30,895 nt of DNA, taken from the NCBI GenBank assembly GCA_023395615.1, contig JAEWYP010000044.1, positions 1 through 30,895 of the forward strand. Direction: 5' to 3'. The stretch comes from Bacillota bacterium. GTDB taxonomy: Bacteria > Bacillota > Clostridia > Christensenellales > Aristaeellaceae. The first letter of the stretch is position 1; every line of letters begins with the position of its first letter. The notes under the pieces are model-generated. The model had not been told where the DNA came from. It did no database searches and saw nothing but the letters and a program-made list of their open reading frames with translations. Made by a program: the position numbers and the translations under genes. Positions 1 through 8,076 of this stretch are shown here, piece by piece.

Positions 1-172
1 CATTAACAATACGATCCATCAGCCAGGACCGGAAAACTGTGCAACAATCCGTTCGCAAATTATTAGTTCTTCCAGTTACACGTTCCAATCAGCAAGAGAA
101 GACGCCGAACCGCAGCAATCCGTCCGGTATTCAGATGGGCCTTGATGGGCACGCCAGGCGTGACGAGGGGAG
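1..172. other. Upstream flank without recognised gene
   Basis: No convincing coding frame or RNA fold is seen here. The frame of the next gene is closed by TGA at 161-163, so the WYL gene cannot extend further upstream. The promoter for that gene probably lies here, but I could not pick a convincing -35/-10 pair. Confidence 0.4.
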
Positions 173-1423
173 ATGGGGATACTGGCATATAACGAACTGA
201 TTAAGAACTTTGATCGCATCCGCAACTACATGCGGGAGTTCTATGTGTGTGGTTTTAAGAGCCGCGGGGAATTTACAAGTAAAAGCGCCCGTTCCTATGA
301 CGACGAACGCCGCCGTGTGGAGAGTTGGCTGGGAGACTACCTTTGTTTCCGGCAGACGGCGGAGGGTAAGAATATCTTCCTCTCCATCAATTGCCGCCTT
401 ACGCGCCACAATCCCCTGTATCAGGCATGGAAAACAAAAAGCTTCACCGATGGAGATATTACCCTGCATTTTTTGGTCTTTGATCTTCTGCCTGATACAA
501 ATACCGTGCTGTCGCTCAATCAGATCACCGACGAAATGGACCGACGGCTTTTATGTTTTAACCATCCGAAAACATTCGATGCTTCCACCGTCCGAAAAAA
601 GCTTAAGGAATATGTGGAACAGGGGTTGCTCTGCACAGAAAAAACCGGAAAAACAATGTTATACAGACGGGCAAACACAGTGGAACTTGCCTGCACAGAC
701 GCGCTGGACTTTTTTTCTGAGGTCGCGCCCTGTGGAGTGATCGGCTCGTTTTTGCTGGATAAAATCGGCGTTCACAATGAACCCTTTGCTTTTAAACATC
801 ACTATATCATCTGGACTCTGGATAGCGAAATCCTGTGCGCGCTGTTTGAGGCCATGCACGGCAAACAGTTTGTCCGTATCCAAACCGTGAACCGGCGCGG
901 GGAGCATGCCGCCGTACAGGAGGTGATTCCCCTCCGAATTTTCATCAGTGTACAGAACGGCCGCCAGTATTTAATGGCTTATATTCCACGCGGCGGACGG
1001 ATCGGCTCCTTTCGGCTGGATAATATCCTGTCGGTTCAGGCATCGGAACGCTGTGAAAATTACGATGTATACCGGGCAAAGCTGAACCGGATGCGGCAAA
1101 ACCTGTGGGGAGTCAGCACCGAAAGCGGAGCGGAACGGCTGGAACACATCGAATTTACCGTGCGTTACGATAGTGATGAGACGTATATTCACACCCGGTT
1201 GGAACGGGAAAAACGATGCGGACAGGTTGAGCGGATCGACGATCACACCAGCCGCTTTTTTGCCGATGTTTACGACGCAGGGGAATTGGTGCCGTGGATT
1301 CGTACTTTTATCTGCCGAATCGTCAGCATCCATTTTTCCAATCCGGAGCTGGAAGCACAGTTTAAAAGAGATATCGATGCTATGCTTAGCCTCTACGGGC
1401 TGGGTGGAGGGTACAGACCATGA
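173..1423 (+). CDS. WYL-domain transcriptional regulator (first of a pair)
   Basis: This 416-residue protein resembles the WYL family of ligand-sensing DNA-binding regulators. The N-terminal part is basic and helical. A winged-helix-like stretch lies at about 115-165 (from LSLNQITDEM to KTMLYRR). A WYL-type beta domain lies at about 220-300, with the hallmark region around QYLMAYIPRGG and SFRLDNI. A WCX-like C-terminal part lies at about 320-410. WYL proteins usually bind nucleotides or nucleic acid and control DNA-damage or phage-defence genes; that role is family knowledge, not shown here. ATG at 173 is the first possible start, because TGA at 161-163 closes the frame. The GGGGAG just before it is unusually close for a ribosome binding site. 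The stop overlaps the next start as ATGA, so the two WYL proteins are probably translationally coupled and may form a heteromer, like the PafB/PafC pair. Confidence 0.85.
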   Translation: MGILAYNELIKNFDRIRNYMREFYVCGFKSRGEFTSKSARSYDDERRRVESWLGDYLCFRQTAEGKNIFLSINCRLTRHNPLYQAWKTKSFTDGDITLHFLVFDLLPDTNTVLSLNQITDEMDRRLLCFNHPKTFDASTVRKKLKEYVEQGLLCTEKTGKTMLYRRANTVELACTDALDFFSEVAPCGVIGSFLLDKIGVHNEPFAFKHHYIIWTLDSEILCALFEAMHGKQFVRIQTVNRRGEHAAVQEVIPLRIFISVQNGRQYLMAYIPRGGRIGSFRLDNILSVQASERCENYDVYRAKLNRMRQNLWGVSTESGAERLEHIEFTVRYDSDETYIHTRLEREKRCGQVERIDDHTSRFFADVYDAGELVPWIRTFICRIVSIHFSNPELEAQFKRDIDAMLSLYGLGGGYRP

Positions 1424-2334
1424 TTTTCAGCGAACTATACGGCACCTACTACAACGCCGTTGCGGCCATCCTGAGAGAAGCGACTCAACACCCAATCACA
1501 AAAGAAGAACTGCGCAACATCATCCATGAACAGGCGTTTTCAGAAAGCATTCTGTCCATAGAGCCATGTCTGGCCGGTGACCGATGGCAGTTACTGAAGC
1601 CGGACGGCACAACTCCCCTCAAAAACCCGCCAACCCTGCCGCTCACCCTTTTAGAAAAACAATGGCTGAAGGCAATCTCTCTGGACCCGCGCATTCGCCT
1701 GTTTCGTTTTGATACAACCGGTCTTGAAGACGTTTCGCCGCTGTTCACGCCGGACGATATTGACCTGTTTGACCGGTATGCCGACGGTGATCCGTTTGAG
1801 GATGAAACTTATATACAAACCTTTCATATGATTCTGGATGCTGTTAAGGAACACCGTCCCCTGAGCGTTGTCGTAAAAAACCGTAGCCATACAACCACTC
1901 CCATGAACGTCATACCGGAATATCTGGAATATTCCGAAAAGGATGACAAATTCCGTCTCATCACCTCCGGCTGCCGATACGGCCACATCATCAATCTGGG
2001 GCGCATTTTATCCTGCAAGCCGTTCCTGGGGAATTACCGCGAATATCGGAAAACGCCGGAGATCATCGCGGACAAATGCGTTACACTCGAGCTCTATGAT
2101 GACCGCAATGCGCTGGAACGTGTGCTGCTTCATTTTGCGCACTATGAGAAGGAAGCCCAACGCCTTGATGAAAAACAGTATCGGATCCTGATTCGTTATC
2201 AGCAGGATGATGAGACTGAAGTTGTGATCCGGGTTCTCTCCTTTGGTCCATTTGTTAAGGTAACCGAACCGGAAAGTTTTGTGGAGCTAATCAAAAGCAG
2301 ACTGAAAATGCAAAAAAGCTGTGAACTGAATTAA
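1420..2334 (+). CDS. WYL-domain protein (second of a pair)
   Basis: This 304-residue protein starts in the ATGA overlap with the preceding WYL gene. An N-terminal helical region (about 1-110) includes a helix resembling an HTH (PITKEELRNIIHEQAFS). It is followed by a WYL-type domain at about 125-215 (VIPEYLEYSEKDDKFRLI, then INLGRIL) and a WCX-like C-terminus at about 220-300. It is shorter than its partner and its DNA-binding region is less clear, so it may be the sensory partner of a heteromer. The stop codon lies inside the stem of a rho-independent terminator, which ends the two-gene transcript here. The following slipin gene therefore probably has its own promoter or depends on read-through. 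Confidence 0.8.
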   Translation: MIFSELYGTYYNAVAAILREATQHPITKEELRNIIHEQAFSESILSIEPCLAGDRWQLLKPDGTTPLKNPPTLPLTLLEKQWLKAISLDPRIRLFRFDTTGLEDVSPLFTPDDIDLFDRYADGDPFEDETYIQTFHMILDAVKEHRPLSVVVKNRSHTTTPMNVIPEYLEYSEKDDKFRLITSGCRYGHIINLGRILSCKPFLGNYREYRKTPEIIADKCVTLELYDDRNALERVLLHFAHYEKEAQRLDEKQYRILIRYQQDDETEVVIRVLSFGPFVKVTEPESFVELIKSRLKMQKSCELN

Positions 2335-2350
2335 GTTCGCAGCTTTTTTT
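2312..2350 (+). terminator. Rho-independent terminator of the WYL pair
   Basis: A stem GCTGTGAACT/AGTTCGCAGC (one G-U pair) is extended by A-T pairs to AAAAAAGCTG/CAGCTTTTTT, with a short GAATTA loop and a run of seven T. The stop codon of the second WYL gene lies in the loop and stem, so translation to the end could compete with folding. Confidence 0.85.
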
Positions 2351-2824
2351 CCGTGATACGGCGGAGCCATTTTGGTATCCTGTTCCTGCAAGTAACCAAT
2401 GCGGGTGTTTGGTTCCACTTCACCGCGGTGCACGAGGCGTTTCCGAAGTGTATGCCGGTTATGTTTGCACGAAAGCCGTGAGTGCGGCAGGGAGGTTATT
2501 CTTCCCACATTGCAGGTTCGACTCCTGCCATACATCCTGATAAGGTGTGTGCCACGGTTTGGCAGTATCGCCCCGAGCGGCGGCTGACTGCGCCTTCGGG
2601 CGCAGATACAGCGGTATTCGTTATCCGGCAAAGAATGCTCCGGACGTCTTCGGATGCAAAGCATTCTGAGCAATGTGGATCCGGCCCTGTCTGAAAACGG
2701 ATACCGCGCATGAAAGAAAAGGCCAGGAAGCGATTCTCCGCCGATTCTGTTCCTGCGCTTAAGGTTTCAGCCGCCGAATGAGCATGGATAACGAATCATG
2801 AAAAAAACCTAAGGAGGTCTATAT
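2351..2824 (+). other. Structured non-coding region before the slipin gene
   Basis: About 470 bp with no credible gene but dense secondary structure. A tRNA-like fold lies at 2448-2535. A 7-bp hairpin with a UUCG tetraloop lies at 2588-2605 (CTGCGCC/GGCGCAG). A long hairpin lies at 2632-2667 (AGAATGCT/AGCATTCT, with an inner CCG/CGG). A strong ribosome binding site AAGGAGG lies at 2811-2817. Short open frames on both strands overlap each other and lack good start signals. I see no clear promoter. The region could be a long 5' leader or a separate structured RNA. Confidence 0.45.
2448..2535 (+). ncRNA. tRNA-like fold (not a canonical tRNA)
   Basis: An acceptor-like stem GTGTATG (2448-2454)/CATACAT (2529-2535), with one G-U pair, closes an 88-nt unit. 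Just inside it is a perfect T-arm, GCAGG-TTCGACT-CCTGC (2512-2528), preceded by a class II-like variable-arm hairpin GGGAGG/CTTCCC around loop TTATT. The middle does not fit a tRNA: GCCGT/GCGGC leaves a 4-nt loop rather than a 7-nt anticodon loop, and TGCCG can instead pair with CGGCA. There is no CCA end (the next bases are CCTG). It may be a decayed tRNA, a tRNA-like regulatory RNA, or an old attachment-site remnant. Confidence 0.35.
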
Positions 2825-3931
2825 ATGAAAAAGGTCATTATCAACGAGAACCAGAAAGGCTTTTTATTCCGGAACGGACGGTTTGTGAAGCTCCTGAGCG
2901 CAGGGAAATACGCCCTGTACGGAGACCGGGAAGTTGAAGTTGTCTCCCTGAGAGAGCAGATTATCTCCGCGCGATGCGAGTTGCCTACCCTGCTTGCCAA
3001 CCCTGAAATTGCCAGGCAAGCCTCTGTGATTGAGGTTGCGGATCAACAGCTGGCTTTGCATATTGTGGGTGGCAACTATGAAAACATCCTCCCAAAAGGC
3101 AGGTATGCCTTCTGGTCTGTCATGAACCGTCACGAGTTTCAACTTGTTGATATTTCCACACCCGAAGTATCAGTCGACATACCCCGGCATCTTATTGCAA
3201 GGCTGCCCTCAAGCATCTGCACCAAGGTGGAGGTTGCCCCGTATCAGAAAGCGCGGCTGTACTTCGACCAGAAACTGGTTCGTATTCTGGATGCGGGCGT
3301 CTATTACTTTTGGAAAAATAACGTTCAGGTGGATGTGAGCCTTGTGGATACAAGGCTTATGCAGATGGAAATTACCGGGCAGGAGATCCTGACACAGGAT
3401 AAAGTCAGCCTGCGCATCAACTTTGTGTGTAATTACCGTATCACAGACTACGTAAGGACTCTTACGGAAATTGATGATTATGCAGAGCAAATCCACATTG
3501 CGGCTCAGCTCGCGATGCGCGATTACGTAGGCAAGCAAAGGCTGGATGATATTCTCGAAAGCAAGGACGAAATGTCAAAGTATGTTTTTAACCGTCTTAA
3601 GGTAAAAGAGAAAGACTTCTATGTGGAGATTACCGACGCAGGCGTGAAGGATATCATCCTCCCCGGCGAAATTCGCAGCATCATGAACACGGTGCTGGTA
3701 GCGGAGAAGCGCGCGCAGGCCAATGTCGTCACCCGCCGCGAGGAGGTTGCTTCCACCCGGTCTTTGCTGAATACCGCCAAGTTGATGGAGGAGAACCAGA
3801 CTCTTTATAAGCTTAAGGAATTGGAATACATTGAGCACATCTGCGAGAAGGTAGGCAACATCAACCTGAACGGAAACGGCGACGTCCTGTCCCAACTGAT
3901 GAAGCTGATACATGCAGAAGCAACTTCCTGA
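2825..3931 (+). CDS. Slipin/SPFH (band 7) family protein with repeated N-terminal module
   Basis: This 368-residue protein belongs to the SPFH (stomatin/prohibitin/HflC) superfamily, which builds ring-like scaffolds at membranes and often regulates proteases. ATG at 2825 follows AAGGAGG with ideal spacing. The SPFH domain proper runs from about 134 to 300 and ends with the typical AEKRAQANVVTRREEVAS helix (about 313-330). There is no N-terminal membrane helix, unlike classic stomatins. The pattern Q-x-x-x-L, then AG/KG-x-Y-x-F/L-W/Y, then V-D/V-S-L occurs three times (about 3-42, 68-110 and 134-175), so the beta-rich entry of the domain has been triplicated. It lies downstream of two WYL regulators and a structured non-coding stretch, which suggests induced expression as a stress or defence effector. 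That role is inference. Confidence 0.8.
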   Translation: MKKVIINENQKGFLFRNGRFVKLLSAGKYALYGDREVEVVSLREQIISARCELPTLLANPEIARQASVIEVADQQLALHIVGGNYENILPKGRYAFWSVMNRHEFQLVDISTPEVSVDIPRHLIARLPSSICTKVEVAPYQKARLYFDQKLVRILDAGVYYFWKNNVQVDVSLVDTRLMQMEITGQEILTQDKVSLRINFVCNYRITDYVRTLTEIDDYAEQIHIAAQLAMRDYVGKQRLDDILESKDEMSKYVFNRLKVKEKDFYVEITDAGVKDIILPGEIRSIMNTVLVAEKRAQANVVTRREEVASTRSLLNTAKLMEENQTLYKLKELEYIEHICEKVGNINLNGNGDVLSQLMKLIHAEATS

Positions 3932-4060
3932 CCGTTAAGCGGGAGCATCCGAAAACGCAGGGTTCTGGCGCATCTTCCCAAAGAAAATATCGGGAGACTG
4001 AAAACTGCCAGTGATTTGAAACAAGTTATTTCTGGTAAAAACACGTTCCTTTTTATGCCA

Positions 4061-4096
4061 AGCGGGCCTGTGGAAGTTGCTTTCCACAGGCCCGCT
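4061..4096. terminator. Bidirectional terminator between convergent genes
   Basis: A perfect 15-bp stem AGCGGGCCTGTGGAA/TTCCACAGGCCCGCT with a 6-nt loop sits between the slipin gene (+) and the GH35-like gene (-). The T tracts on either side are short and imperfect, so efficiency is uncertain. Confidence 0.65.
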
Positions 4097-4119
4097 TTCA
4101 TCCATCAATGGTTTCGGCT

Positions 4120-5715
4120 TTATTCTTCCGCCGGGTCGGCGTACACGTTCGGGTTCAGGCGGATTCGCACCACCTGCGCGTTATGGGAGAACAGGCCGAA
4201 GTTGGTTTCGTCACCGTTGCGGTAACGGTCGGTCACCCACGTGTCACCCTCAAAATGCCCCTCGTCCACCGTGAGGAAGTTGAGCTGGCTGCTCTGGCGG
4301 GAGATCAGGTGCGCGTAACCGCGCGGGTCGTCCGGCTCCGGGCGGCGGATAAAGTATACGGAGATGCCGCTGCCGCAAAGGTAAAACTCATCCTCGCCGG
4401 TCTGCACCAGCAGGCCACGGCCCCGCTCGGCCAGCATCCAGCGGTTTTCATCCGCGCGCAGGTTGATGAACGAGCCCAGCCCCGGCATGGTTGGGTTGGC
4501 GCGGGTGAAGCGTGCGTCCACATGGTAGCGCGGCAGGCGCAGGTACTGGTGGAGCGCGTACTCGTCCTGCGTAAAGGCGTGAACCCGGCCCGTGCCCCGG
4601 TAGCGAATCAACAACGGCGCCATCGCCGCGAGGATGCGCAGGCTGACCGCCACAGGCCGCGCCTCGGGCAGCAGCGCGCCGTCGTCCGCCAGCGCGGTTT
4701 CGCAGCCGAACACGCTCACGCCAACAGCGCCCCGGCCCGCGGCCAGAATGCTGTTCACGGCATTCGCCTCGCCGCCCCAGGGAGATTCCGGCACAAACAG
4801 TGCGTTATCCGCCCGGTCGTATGCGGTGATGATGCGCAGATATTCGGCTTTGGGTTCGTTGTAGATGTCCGGGGCGATCAGGTCCAGATGCGGAGCGGCA
4901 ATCTTCCACACATCCAGCATCCGGCTGACCGGCGAACCGCCGTTGTAGCTGAAACCGGATTCCTCCACGCCGTTCTCGCCAATCATCACATTGGTATAAC
5001 AGCAAAGGTCATACTCCCGCTTGCCCACCTCGGCAACGCGGTCGATGTAGCGGGCGGTATGCCAGGCGCTGAACGCCTCGTTGGCAAACCGGCCGAAGTG
5101 CCCGCGCCACGTGGGGCCGCCGACGGCGTCCGCGTCCGGCAGATTCACCGCCAGCAGGCGGGCATCCGGCAGAGCATCAAAATCCCGGTCGGCCGCCTTG
5201 CCGTAATCGCGGTCGGTATTCGCGTAGCCCATCTCGTTTTCCACCTGCGCGGCAAGCACCGTGCCGGTTTCGCCGTCGTACTCCTTTAAAAAACGCATCA
5301 CGCGCGAAAAAGCGAGGGCATCCCGTTCCAGTGTCGCGGGGCAGTGGGGTGACAGCGAAGCGACGGGCGCGCCGTCCGGCCCGGAAGCGATCCAGTAGCA
5401 TTCCGGCGCCAGTTTGATGTATTCCGGCACATAGTTCGGGTGGCCGTTCTTGCTGGCGCCAAACCACAGCACGATCAGCCGCAGGTTTGCCTGCCGTGCC
5501 CGGTCTACCAGCGCGCGCAGAGAATCCATACAATACTGATCCTTTTCAGGCTCAATCTGATACCAGTATACCGGCGCTTCCAGCGTGTTGGCGTGGTACT
5601 GTTCCGCCGCCGCCACCGCCCTGTCCAGCATATCGGTGCCGGTGGAGGAGTTGTGCGCCTGCACACCTACAACGTATACCGGCTTGCCCTGCCGGTCTCT
5701 TAAAAAATCATTCAT
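4120..5715 (-). CDS. GH35-like beta-galactosidase family hydrolase (DUF5597-type)
   Basis: This predicted 531-residue retaining glycosidase has a clan A (beta/alpha)8 fold. The chosen ATG at 5715 has GGAGG at 5726-5730; a longer frame to 5772 runs into the preceding gene and lacks a better site. Landmarks are LEAPVYWYQIEPEKD (about 45-59), the acid/base pair N160-E161 in QVENEMGYAN, and the likely nucleophile E310 in FVPESPWGG. The C-terminal third is beta-rich, as in DUF5597 relatives of GH35. There is no signal peptide, so it probably works in the cytoplasm on imported oligosaccharides, removing terminal beta-linked galactose or a similar sugar. It is the last gene of the SBP/permease/GH5/esterase operon, 23 nt after the esterase stop. 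GH42 is an alternative family assignment; the exact sugar is unknown. Confidence 0.75.
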   Translation of the reverse strand: MNDFLRDRQGKPVYVVGVQAHNSSTGTDMLDRAVAAAEQYHANTLEAPVYWYQIEPEKDQYCMDSLRALVDRARQANLRLIVLWFGASKNGHPNYVPEYIKLAPECYWIASGPDGAPVASLSPHCPATLERDALAFSRVMRFLKEYDGETGTVLAAQVENEMGYANTDRDYGKAADRDFDALPDARLLAVNLPDADAVGGPTWRGHFGRFANEAFSAWHTARYIDRVAEVGKREYDLCCYTNVMIGENGVEESGFSYNGGSPVSRMLDVWKIAAPHLDLIAPDIYNEPKAEYLRIITAYDRADNALFVPESPWGGEANAVNSILAAGRGAVGVSVFGCETALADDGALLPEARPVAVSLRILAAMAPLLIRYRGTGRVHAFTQDEYALHQYLRLPRYHVDARFTRANPTMPGLGSFINLRADENRWMLAERGRGLLVQTGEDEFYLCGSGISVYFIRRPEPDDPRGYAHLISRQSSQLNFLTVDEGHFEGDTWVTDRYRNGDETNFGLFSHNAQVVRIRLNPNVYADPAEE

Positions 5716-5738
5716 GCGGTTACCGCCTCCCTGTGTTA

Positions 5739-6587
5739 TCAGGCTTTCCGGGTCTTGCCGCGCTGCACCCAACGAATGGCCATAGGCATCCAGTTGGCGT
5801 TATCCGGCATCAGGTGCTCCGGCCCCTGCGCGGTGACCTGCTCGCAAAGGGACAGTCCATGGCCGCCGTTTTCGTACAGGTGCATTTCAAACGGTATGCC
5901 GTTTGCGCGCAGCGCCGTGGCAAACTGCAACGAGTTTTCCACCGGCACCGCGCCGTCCTCCACCGTGTGCCAGAGGAACGTAGGCACAGTCTTGGCGCTT
6001 ACACGCTTTTCCAGCGACAGCGCGTCGATCATTTCCTGCGATGCGTTTTTCCCAAGCAGGTTACCGCGCGAATCCTGATGGGTAGACCGCCCCATCGTAA
6101 TCACTGGGTACCCTAAAAGCTGGCTGTCGGGCCGCCACTCCCGGCTCTGGCCGCCCAGCGCGCGGGCAAAAACCGGTTCGTCCCACAGGGTACCCAGCGT
6201 TGCGCACAGGTGCCCACCCGCCGAGAAGCCCATGATGTGGATTTGATCCGGAAAGATGTTCCATTCTTTCGCGTTCTGCCGTACCAGCCGCACCGCCGTC
6301 GCCAGCTCCAGCGCGGCGCTGGGATAGCGGGAAGGGGCGACGCTGTATTGAAGCACAAAGGCGTGGATCCCCGCCGCCAGAAAGCGCATGGCGATTGGCT
6401 CTGCCTCCCGGTCGGACCGGAAATAGTAAGCGCCGCCGGCGCAGATGATCACCGCCGGGCGAACGGCATTTTGAGGCAGTTCCGGGCTTTCATCCAATAG
6501 ATAGGCCAGCAGTTTGGGCTGTGTTCCGTCCTGTTCGGCTCCGACCTTTTGATAATCCACATGAATGTCCAAGCATTCGTAACGCAT
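5739..6587 (-). CDS. Alpha/beta hydrolase, acetyl-esterase-like (BD-FAE/axe type)
   Basis: This 282-residue esterase resembles carbohydrate acetyl- or feruloyl-esterases. The catalytic triad is visible: S122 in GFSAGGH, D211 in HTVEDGAVP and H243 in ENGGHGLSL. An oxyanion-hole-type CAGGAYYFRSDRE segment lies at about 49-61. No signal peptide is seen, so it probably deacetylates imported oligosaccharides in the cytoplasm, allowing the neighbouring glycosidases to act. GAAAGGATA precedes the ATG. It lies between GH5 and the GH35-like enzyme in one operon. Family assignment is good; the ester removed is inferred from context. Confidence 0.8.
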   Translation of the reverse strand: MRYECLDIHVDYQKVGAEQDGTQPKLLAYLLDESPELPQNAVRPAVIICAGGAYYFRSDREAEPIAMRFLAAGIHAFVLQYSVAPSRYPSAALELATAVRLVRQNAKEWNIFPDQIHIMGFSAGGHLCATLGTLWDEPVFARALGGQSREWRPDSQLLGYPVITMGRSTHQDSRGNLLGKNASQEMIDALSLEKRVSAKTVPTFLWHTVEDGAVPVENSLQFATALRANGIPFEMHLYENGGHGLSLCEQVTAQGPEHLMPDNANWMPMAIRWVQRGKTRKA

Positions 6588-6615
6588 GGCAGTATATCCT
6601 TTCGCAACGACGCCC

Positions 6616-6646
6616 TCCGGCCGTCTTTCGCCAAGCAGCGGCCGGA
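6616..6646 (-). other. Stem-loop between GH5 and esterase genes
   Basis: TCCGGCCG and CGGCCGGA form an 8-bp stem around a 15-nt loop in the 77-nt gap. There is no T run on the minus strand, so an RNA-stability or processing element is more likely than a terminator. Confidence 0.45.
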
Positions 6647-6664
6647 ACCGGCATTTTTCTTATT

Positions 6665-8002
6665 TTACCATACCGCAGGCTCGCTGGCACAGGCTTTTTT
6701 CAGCATTGCTTCCAGCCCGGCGTTCTTTTCGCAGCGAGACAGTGTAAAATCTTCCGGCAACGCCGCGCGCTCTTCCGGCGGCAGACCTTCCAGCGCCGGC
6801 GGGAGTAGATGTGCCGCGTCCGCGTGTGCCGTCATCGCCCGCAGAACGAACTGCATACGGTATTTTTCCTCCGGCGTAAACCGGTAAGCGCAAAGCGCTT
6901 CCAAAGCATCCACCGCTTCCTCCCCCATCCGGGAAGCGGCGTGATGGTTCCAGCTCTTCCGGATTTCTCCCGCAAGCTGCATCCATCCGCTGTGCTCCGA
7001 AGGGTAGGTAAGCCCCATAAAGCGCGCGTCTTTATAACACCACAGGCACCAGCCGCTTCCACGTTCTTCCACTGTGTACAGCGTATCCTGCGTCAGGCGG
7101 ATGCCGAACGTCGGGTCAAGACAGCTCAGTTCATACCCCAGCTCCCCGCACAGCAGCGGGCCTTCATATTCTCCCATCGAATCCAATATTTCGCCCAGCG
7201 CCGAAGCAAAAGCTTTGCGCCGTTCCTTTTCGTCCATCGCGGGGTCCAGCAACCGCTCGTTCCACACGCCGGGGTAAAAATGGTACGCATATGCCCAGTT
7301 CGGGTCGCAGGGCGGGGTGATGCTAGAAAAATCCATGGAAAACCGGTCGCCTTCCAAAAATACAAGATGCCGCGGATCCTGTTTGCGGATGGCGGTAATT
7401 GCCCGACGGTAAAACCGGTTCAGCAATCCTGCCTGCCCCAAAGGTAACACCGGCTCGTTGAGCAGGTCGTACCCTAAAAGCGCGGTGCAATCCTTCAGCC
7501 GTTCGGCAATCGCGCTCCATATTTTTACGGCGCGTTTCTGGAACGCCTCAAACTCCCAAAAAAGCGGCGTGCCGGTGCGGCACTCACTGTGCCAGTCCGG
7601 GTTCTGCCCCCCCGGCGTAGTGTGCAGATCCGGCAGAAAATACAGCCCCTGCGCGACGCAGATGGACGCGAGCCGTTCCAGCTGCTCAAACCCGAACGGG
7701 TTGGGTTCGTCCATCTGATCGTTCCAGAACAGGTGATGGTTAATCGGCACACGGATCAGGTTGATCCCCAGAGAGCGAAGGTAAGCGGCATCCTCATAAC
7801 CGAAAAAAGCTTCGGTAAATCGATCCGAAAAATCGGGGCATTCACGGTTCAGGCAGGCGCGCATCTCGCCATCCCAACCCGGCACGCCCATCATAAAATG
7901 CTCCAGATTCAGCCAGCTGCCAACCCCCAGGCCCCGCAGGAAGATCGGCTGACCCTCCAGCATAAAGCGGCGACCCTCCGCGTATACAAAGCCCTTGTCC
8001 AT
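6665..8002 (-). CDS. Glycoside hydrolase family 5 enzyme (beta-glucanase-like)
   Basis: This 445-residue GH5 (cellulase superfamily) protein is a retaining hydrolase of beta-linked glucans, mannans or related glycans. Visible hallmarks are NLIRVPINHHLFW (about 81-93), DLHTTPGGQN (about 125-134), the acid/base E183 in LLNEPVLP, H241 in YAYHFYPG, and the nucleophile E287 in LLCGELGYE. The DLHTTPGGQN region recalls exo-beta-1,3-glucanase-like GH5 members, but the subfamily cannot be settled by eye. No signal peptide is present, so it should act inside the cell on imported oligosaccharides. The start ATG at 8002 follows GGAGGGACT. An 80-residue C-terminal part rich in E/R/A, after about residue 365, looks like an extra helical tail. 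A strong stem-loop at 8033-8070 separates it from the permease upstream. Confidence 0.85.
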   Translation of the reverse strand: MDKGFVYAEGRRFMLEGQPIFLRGLGVGSWLNLEHFMMGVPGWDGEMRACLNRECPDFSDRFTEAFFGYEDAAYLRSLGINLIRVPINHHLFWNDQMDEPNPFGFEQLERLASICVAQGLYFLPDLHTTPGGQNPDWHSECRTGTPLFWEFEAFQKRAVKIWSAIAERLKDCTALLGYDLLNEPVLPLGQAGLLNRFYRRAITAIRKQDPRHLVFLEGDRFSMDFSSITPPCDPNWAYAYHFYPGVWNERLLDPAMDEKERRKAFASALGEILDSMGEYEGPLLCGELGYELSCLDPTFGIRLTQDTLYTVEERGSGWCLWCYKDARFMGLTYPSEHSGWMQLAGEIRKSWNHHAASRMGEEAVDALEALCAYRFTPEEKYRMQFVLRAMTAHADAAHLLPPALEGLPPEERAALPEDFTLSRCEKNAGLEAMLKKACASEPAVW

Positions 8003-8032
8003 AGTCCCTCCGGTCTGTCCAATTTACAGAAA

Positions 8033-8070
8033 GGCGGCCACGGGAAACGGCTTACCGCTCCCGGGCCGCC
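8033..8070 (-). terminator. Intra-operon stem-loop, possible partial terminator
   Basis: GGCGGCC/GGCCGCC with inner CGGG/CCCG pairs is followed on the minus strand by TTTCTGT. It lies between the MalG gene and the GH5 gene and could lower hydrolase expression relative to transport. Confidence 0.5.
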
Positions 8071-8076
8071 ACGCTT

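Noticed and set aside
2448..2535. Functional class II tRNA
   Set aside because: No 7-nt anticodon loop, no acceptable anticodon stem and no CCA; kept only as a tRNA-like element.
2448..2535. Selenocysteine tRNA or tmRNA end, suggested by the GGTTCGACTCCTG T-arm
   Set aside because: There is no TCA anticodon for tRNA-Sec. A tmRNA body would have to lie inside the WYL gene, and the 3' end lacks CCA.
2482..2711. Short overlapping frames of about 60-70 codons in the region before the slipin gene
   Set aside because: They overlap on both strands, cross the hairpins and lack ribosome sites.
4108..5289. 393-codon + frame opposite the GH35-like gene
   Set aside because: Antisense shadow with no domain signature; the minus-strand protein has catalytic motifs and a good ribosome site.
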